Assembly: GCF_001280085.1 (NCBI RefSeq)
Contig: NZ_LGED01000206.1
Span: 62,001-126,000, forward strand
Origin: Saccharothrix sp. NRRL B-16348
Lineage (GTDB): Bacteria; Actinomycetota; Actinomycetes; Mycobacteriales; Pseudonocardiaceae
Direction: 5' to 3'
Length of the DNA stretch: 64,000 bases
Shown here: piece after piece, positions 60,071-64,000 of the stretch
How positions within the stretch are numbered: position 1 is the stretch's first letter
Layout of the letters: the number at the start of each line of letters is the position of its first letter
Notes under the pieces: model-generated
What the model saw: the letters and a program-made list of their open reading frames with translations, nothing else
Told to the model about the DNA's origin: nothing
Database searches by the model: none
Program-made: the position numbers and the translations under genes

Positions 60071-61028
60071 GGTCGTCCGGCGCGAAGCCGGCCCGCACCC
60101 CGGTGCGGGCCAGCTCGGCCAGTTCCGCTTCACCCAGGCCGAACACCTCGTGGCACAGCAGGTACTCGCGGTCCAGGTCGGTGTGGAACATGCCGGGGTC
60201 GTCCGTGGCCAGGGTGACCGGCACGCCCGCGTCGAGCAGCCTAGGCAGCGGGTGGTCCTTGATGTCCTTCACCGCGCCCGTGCGGAGGTTCGAGGTGGGG
60301 CAGATCTCCAGGGTGATCCCCTCGGCGGCCAGCCGGCGCAGCAGTTCGGGGTCGGCCACCGCGTTGACGCCGTGGCCGATCCGCTCGGCGTGCAGCTCGT
60401 CCAGCGCCTCTCGGACCTGGTCTGGGCCGGTGGTCTCGCCCGCGTGCGGCACGCAGTGCAGGCCCGCGTCCCGGGCGACGGTGAACGCCTCGCGGAACGC
60501 CCGCCGCGGCGCGTCCGCCTCGAACCCGCCGAGCCCGAAGCCGACGGTGCCCGGCGGCCGGTGCGTGACGGCGTACTTCGCGCTGGTCAGGCCGAAGTCC
60601 CGGTCCCACAGGCCGGGGATGTCGAACACCCACGCCAGCTCGACGCCGTGCTCGGCCCTCGCCCGTTCGCGGCTGGTGGTGAGGGCTTCGCCCAGCTCCT
60701 CCGGCGCGATGCCCGCGCGCAGGTGGCTGGTCGCGCTCACGGTCACCTCGGCGTAGCGGACGTTGCGCCGCGCCTGCTCCTCGGCCAGGCCCAGCACCAG
60801 CGCGGCGACGTCGTCGCCCGTGGTGACCAGGTCGTTCACCGCCGCGTAGACGTCGATGAAGTGGCCGAAGTCGGTGAACTCGTAGAACCGGAGCAGCTCG
60901 GCCTCGTCGGTCGGCACCCCGTGCTGCGGGTGCCGGCGGGCGAGGGTGAGGACGGTGGCTGGGGAGGCTGACCCGACGAGGTGGACGTGCAACTCCACTT
61001 TGGGCAGCGCGGCGATGAAGTCACGCAT
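60027..61028 (-). CDS. add: Adenosine deaminase family protein
   Basis: The enzyme deaminates adenosine (or a related adenine nucleoside) to the inosine form with a zinc ion. The 333-residue TIM barrel has the first zinc histidines in PKVELHVHLVGS. HCVPHAGETTGPD carries the next His with the catalytic Glu, ERIGHGVNAV the His, and VTLATDDPGMF the two Asp. All zinc ligands are present. HLHLDG is the commoner first motif, so an aminodeoxyfutalosine or adenine deaminase role is possible. Its 3' end overlaps the MFS gene by 44 bases. Confidence 0.88.
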   Translation of the reverse strand: MRDFIAALPKVELHVHLVGSASPATVLTLARRHPQHGVPTDEAELLRFYEFTDFGHFIDVYAAVNDLVTTGDDVAALVLGLAEEQARRNVRYAEVTVSATSHLRAGIAPEELGEALTTSRERARAEHGVELAWVFDIPGLWDRDFGLTSAKYAVTHRPPGTVGFGLGGFEADAPRRAFREAFTVARDAGLHCVPHAGETTGPDQVREALDELHAERIGHGVNAVADPELLRRLAAEGITLEICPTSNLRTGAVKDIKDHPLPRLLDAGVPVTLATDDPGMFHTDLDREYLLCHEVFGLGEAELAELARTGVRAGFAPDDLKRSLLAEIDALGH

Positions 61029-61187
61029 GGCCCGGGCGAGTCTGCACAGGTCTCCGCCGCTGGTCAAGGGGCCGTTCGTCGGGTCTTACGAGAATGTCCA
61101 TTGTGGACTTTGGGCACCCTTGACAGGGGTAGTGGCGCGGGGGAGGGTCAGCCGCAAACCTGTCCTACACATGATGGGGGTTCGGTC

Positions 61188-63035
61188 GTGAAGGGTGCAC
61201 GGAGAGCCGCGGTGCTCGCCGCTCTGGTGACGCTGCCGCTGGGGCTGACGCCCGCGGTGGCCGGCGCCGTCGCGGAAGGCCCGGTGTTCGTCGGTGGCGA
61301 GGCGCAACCCGTCTTCGACCCGAAGGACGTGGTCCGCGAGAGCCTGTGGGTGCGCGCGCCGGTCGACAGCGACCGCGACGGGCACGACGACGAGGTCTAC
61401 ACCGAGGTGGTGCGCCAGAAGGCCACCGACCGCGGGCTGAAGGTCCCGGTGGTGTTCTTCAACAGCCCGTACTTCTCCGGCGGCAACGACGTGGCGAACC
61501 ACGACGTCGACGTGGAGCTGTACGTGCCGAACCGCCGCGGCGGGTACGACAAGCGGGACGGCTCGCTGCTCAAGGCGGAGGCGGACGAGCGGATCGCCGC
61601 CGCCGTCGGCCCCAACCCGGCCCCGATCCGGTCCGGGCGGTACGAGGACTACTTCCTCTCCCGCGGCTTCGCCATGGTGTACGCCGAGTCGCTGGGCACC
61701 GGCAAGTCGACCGGCTGCCCCACCTCGGGCGGCCACAACGAGACCGTCGGCTCGAAGTCCGTGGTCGACTGGCTCAACGGCCGTGCCACCGCCCGTGACG
61801 CGGCGGGCGCACCCGTCGTGGCGGGGTGGACCACCGGCAAGGTCGGCATGATGGGCGTGTCGTACAACGGCACCCTGCCCAACGCCGTCGCCGCCACCGG
61901 GGTCGAGGGCCTGGAGGCCATCGTGCCCATCGCGGCCATCTCCAGCTGGTACGACTACTACCGGGCCGACGGCGCGGTGGTGGCGCCCGGCGGGTTCCAG
62001 GGCGAGGACCTGGACGTGCTGGCCGAGTACGTCTACACGCGCGAGGACCGGGAGGTCTGCAAGCCGGTGATCGCCGACGTGGCGGCCCGGCAGGACCGCG
62101 TGACCGGCGACTACAGCGAGTTCTGGGACGAGCGGAACTACGTCAAGGACGCCGCGAAGGTGCGGGCCGCGGTGCTGGCCGTGCACGGGTTGAGCGACTG
62201 GAACGTCAAGGTCAAGCACGTCTCGCAGTGGTACGACGCGCTGCGGCGGCACGGCGTCGAGCACAAGATCTGGCTGCACCAGGCCGCGCACACCGACCCG
62301 GACACGCTGCGGCCGGTCGAGTGGCGGCGCACGATCAACCGCTGGTTCAGCCACTACCTGTACGGGATCGACAACGGCATCGAGCGCGAGCCCAAGGCGA
62401 CGATCCAGCGCGAGGACAAGACGACGTGGGTGGACGAGGCCGACTGGCCCGCCCCCGGCACGTCGACCGCCCGGGTGTACCCGTGGGCGGGCGGCACGAC
62501 CAAGGGCGCGTTGCGGTTCGAGTCCGTGCCCGGCAACGCGGTGGTCGAGACGTTGCGCGACGACGCGTCCAAGCTCGCCGAGGACCTGATCGACCTGCCC
62601 GCCTCCGGCAACCGCCTCTCGTACGCGACGAGGCCGACCGCCGAGCCGCTCCGGTTCTCCGGCGTGGCCCGGGTCGACCTGGCGATCTCGTTCGACCGGC
62701 CCGCGGCGAACGTGACCGCGCTGCTGGTGGACCGGGCGCCGGACGGCACGTCGCACGTGATCACGCGCGGGTGGACCGACCCGCAGAACCGGGTGTCGCC
62801 GTCGCGGACCAAGCCAATCGAGCCGGGCAAGCGGTACCGGGTCGAGGTCGAGCTGGAGCCGAACGACTACGTGGTCCCGTCTGGTCACCGCGTGGAGTTC
62901 GTGCTGATCTCTTCTGACCACGACTACACGCTCCGGCCGGACCCGGGCGCGGGGCTGTCGGTCGACCTGACGTCCACGGTGGTGGAACTCCCCGTGGTCG
63001 GGGGCATCGCCGCGTTGCGCCGATCGGTTGGTTAG
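61188..63035 (+). CDS. Secreted Xaa-Pro dipeptidyl-peptidase, S15 family
   Basis: A 615-residue exported serine peptidase of the PepX/S15 group. A signal peptide (KGARRAAVLAALVTLPLGLTPAVAGA) is followed by the alpha/beta hydrolase fold. The nucleophile is in VGMMGVSYNGTLPNAVA, the acid in VHGLSDWNVKVKH and the His in HQAAHTDPDT. A C-terminal jelly-roll domain (LRFSGVARVDLAISFDRPAANVTALLVD) is typical. The start is GTG at 61188 with GGGGG upstream. Its 3' tail sequence recurs after the first M23 gene, marking a duplication. Confidence 0.9.
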   Translation: MKGARRAAVLAALVTLPLGLTPAVAGAVAEGPVFVGGEAQPVFDPKDVVRESLWVRAPVDSDRDGHDDEVYTEVVRQKATDRGLKVPVVFFNSPYFSGGNDVANHDVDVELYVPNRRGGYDKRDGSLLKAEADERIAAAVGPNPAPIRSGRYEDYFLSRGFAMVYAESLGTGKSTGCPTSGGHNETVGSKSVVDWLNGRATARDAAGAPVVAGWTTGKVGMMGVSYNGTLPNAVAATGVEGLEAIVPIAAISSWYDYYRADGAVVAPGGFQGEDLDVLAEYVYTREDREVCKPVIADVAARQDRVTGDYSEFWDERNYVKDAAKVRAAVLAVHGLSDWNVKVKHVSQWYDALRRHGVEHKIWLHQAAHTDPDTLRPVEWRRTINRWFSHYLYGIDNGIEREPKATIQREDKTTWVDEADWPAPGTSTARVYPWAGGTTKGALRFESVPGNAVVETLRDDASKLAEDLIDLPASGNRLSYATRPTAEPLRFSGVARVDLAISFDRPAANVTALLVDRAPDGTSHVITRGWTDPQNRVSPSRTKPIEPGKRYRVEVELEPNDYVVPSGHRVEFVLISSDHDYTLRPDPGAGLSVDLTSTVVELPVVGGIAALRRSVG

Positions 63036-63654
63036 AAAGTAATTCACGAAGCAGACACTTCGAAAGTCTTCCACTAACGGGTGCGGCTGTGGTCGGATCG
63101 GCGCCACAGTCGTCAAGGAGGTGGCAGATGAGTCGGATCCGGCGCGCTCTGGTCACGGCACTGGTGGCGCCGCTGGTCGGCCTCGCCCTCACGCAGGGCG
63201 AGGCCGCCGCGGCGCCCGGGTTCCAGATGCCGTTCCCGTGCAACCAGGTCTGGTCGGGTCAGACCCGGACCAGTCACAGCCCGGCCAACGCCGTGGACTT
63301 CAACCGCACCAACGACCTCGGCGACCCCGTCGTGGCGTCGGCGGCGGGCACGGTGACGCGGGTGGAGAACGAGGGCAGCACCAGCTACGGCCGGTGGGTC
63401 GAGATCGGTCACGGCGGCGGGTGGCGCACCCGGTACGCGCACCTGTCCGTGCAGCGGGTGAGCGTCGGTCAGACCGTGTCGCGGGGGCAGCGCATCGGCG
63501 ACGTCGGCACGACCGGCGGTTCGACCGGGCCGCACCTCCACTTCGAGCAGCGGCTCGACGGCGTCGCGCAGAGGATCGTGTTCAACGGTTCGCAGATCCT
63601 CTACTGGGGCACGCGCAACTACACCAGTCGCAACTGCTGAGTGGGTGATGGACG
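63014..63654. repeat. Tandem duplication unit 1 (pepX tail plus M23 gene)
   Basis: A unit of about 641 bases runs from the last codons of the S15 peptidase gene to just after the first M23 gene and is repeated directly afterwards. The 22 bases at 63014-63035, coding LRRSVG and stop, recur at 63655-63676 with one change. Both upstream regions share GGTTGGTTAG, TAATTCAC, AAGTCTTCCACTAA and CAGTCGTCAAGGAGGTGG before the ATG. Confidence 0.85.
63128..63640 (+). CDS. Secreted M23-family metallopeptidase (first copy)
   Basis: A 170-residue exported peptidase of the LytM/M23 type. The signal peptide (IRRALVTALVAPLVGLALTQGEAAAAPG) ends near residue 30. The zinc site follows: SHSPANAVDFNR (His and Asp of HxxxD type) and PHLHFEQR (HxH), with a catalytic His in RYAHLSVQ. 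This short single-domain form is likely released and may cut peptidoglycan cross-bridges or proteins. AAGGAGG precedes the ATG. The gene is duplicated in tandem. Confidence 0.92.
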   Translation: MSRIRRALVTALVAPLVGLALTQGEAAAAPGFQMPFPCNQVWSGQTRTSHSPANAVDFNRTNDLGDPVVASAAGTVTRVENEGSTSYGRWVEIGHGGGWRTRYAHLSVQRVSVGQTVSRGQRIGDVGTTGGSTGPHLHFEQRLDGVAQRIVFNGSQILYWGTRNYTSRNC

Positions 63655-64000
63655 GTTGCGCCGTTCGGTTGGTTAGGAACTAATTCACCAACTCAATACC
63701 TGGTAAGTCTTCCACTAAGGCGGCCGGGCGTGGTCGGATGATCACCCCCAGTCGTCAAGGAGGTGGCAGATGAGCCGACGCGTGTTCGTCACGGCCTTGG
63801 TGGCGCCGCTGATCGGCCTCGTCCTCACGCAGGGCGAGGCCGCGGCGGCGCCGAACTTCCAGATGCCGTTCCCGTGCAACCAGGTGTGGGAAGGCCAGAC
63901 CCGCACCAACCACAGCCCCGCGAACTCGGTCGACTTCAACCGGGCCAACGACGACGGCGACCCGGTGGTCGCGTCGGCGGGTGGCAGCGTCACGAGGGTC
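63655..64000. repeat. Tandem duplication unit 2 (cut by window end)
   Basis: This copy of the preceding 641-base unit begins with GTTGCGCCGTTCGGTTGG, a relic of the S15 peptidase 3' end with a still recognisable in-frame stop (TAG at 63674-63676), followed by the second M23 gene. The M23 start codons are 642 bases apart. Confidence 0.85.
63770..64000 (+). CDS. Secreted M23-family metallopeptidase (second copy), 3' truncated by window end
   Basis: Only the first 77 codons are present. They encode a signal peptide (FVTALVAPLIGLVLTQGEAAAAPN) and the start of the catalytic domain (FQMPFPCNQVWEGQTRTNH, then SPANSVDFNRANDDGDPVV), near-identical in layout to the first copy with scattered substitutions. 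The same AAGGAGGTGGCAG leader precedes the ATG. The remaining zinc ligands lie beyond the window. Confidence 0.9.
   Translation, partial: MSRRVFVTALVAPLIGLVLTQGEAAAAPNFQMPFPCNQVWEGQTRTNHSPANSVDFNRANDDGDPVVASAGGSVTRV

Noticed and set aside
63036..63127. ydaO-type c-di-AMP riboswitch ahead of the M23 gene
   Set aside because: Such elements often precede actinobacterial cell-wall hydrolases, but this leader is only about 90 bases and lacks the conserved GGGTGAA-type core segments.

Overview
The window is very GC-rich with strongly G/C-biased third codon positions. Its gene content points to a filamentous actinobacterium of the Pseudonocardiales type (Saccharothrix, Actinosynnema or Lentzea-like; this placement is inference). 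The signs are the DUF3046-recA-recX order, lexA divergent from a LysM cell-division suppressor, nrdR-nrdJ, a mycobacterial-style Sdh1 complex, a mycothiol-dependent enzyme and a gluABCD glutamate importer.

Region by region. 1-4.5 kb: an SDR tail, DUF3046, recA and recX (SOS box ahead of recA), two membrane proteins and a HAD phosphatase. 4.5-7.1 kb: a degenerate 16-17 bp tandem repeat, then eda-edd of the Entner-Doudoroff pathway. 7.3-11.2 kb: a small unknown protein, then sdhC-sdhA-sdhB. 11.2-14.2 kb: DUF2071 with an ArsR regulator, and an MFS pump with its TetR regulator and two matching operators. 14.2-17.3 kb: two ADP-ribosylglycohydrolases, an unknown protein and a Phd/HicB-like antitoxin. 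17.4-22.5 kb: nrdR-nrdJ and the SOS pair divS-like/lexA, which share three SOS boxes. 22.5-36 kb: hflX, dapF, miaA, a LigB-like protein, DUF349 and miaB, a housekeeping block known from mycobacteria, interrupted by a regulator with twin MFS exporters and a gluconolactonase-like gene.

36-40.3 kb: a TAXI solute-binding lipoprotein, a seven-bladed YVTN propeller and a two-component system, with no permease in sight. 40.4-43.9 kb: gluABCD followed by a decayed NUDIX gene. 43.9-47.6 kb: a baeRF-type protein divergent from an EcsC-family protein, then an MFS exporter preceded by a three-armed inverted-repeat element and followed by a nine-codon ORF, a hairpin and two tiny basic proteins sharing NRAARRG. 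47.6-55.9 kb: a large LuxR (LAL) regulator, a flavin reductase with an MFS pump, CBS and CGNR proteins, a mycothiol-dependent enzyme, DUF3500 and endonuclease V. 55.9-61 kb: a GH4 glycosidase with a LysR regulator, an esterase with an MFS pump, and adenosine deaminase. 61.2-64 kb: a secreted S15 peptidase and two tandem secreted M23 peptidases (the second cut by the window end), whose duplication unit carries the 3' tail of the peptidase gene.

DNA damage (recA, recX, lexA, divS-like, nfi), deoxynucleotide supply (nrdR, nrdJ) and tRNA modification (miaA, miaB) form the conserved core. Most of the rest is accessory transport and regulation. No tRNA, rRNA, CRISPR array, insertion sequence or prophage was recognised. 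Function calls rest on motif recognition by eye, not on database searches.
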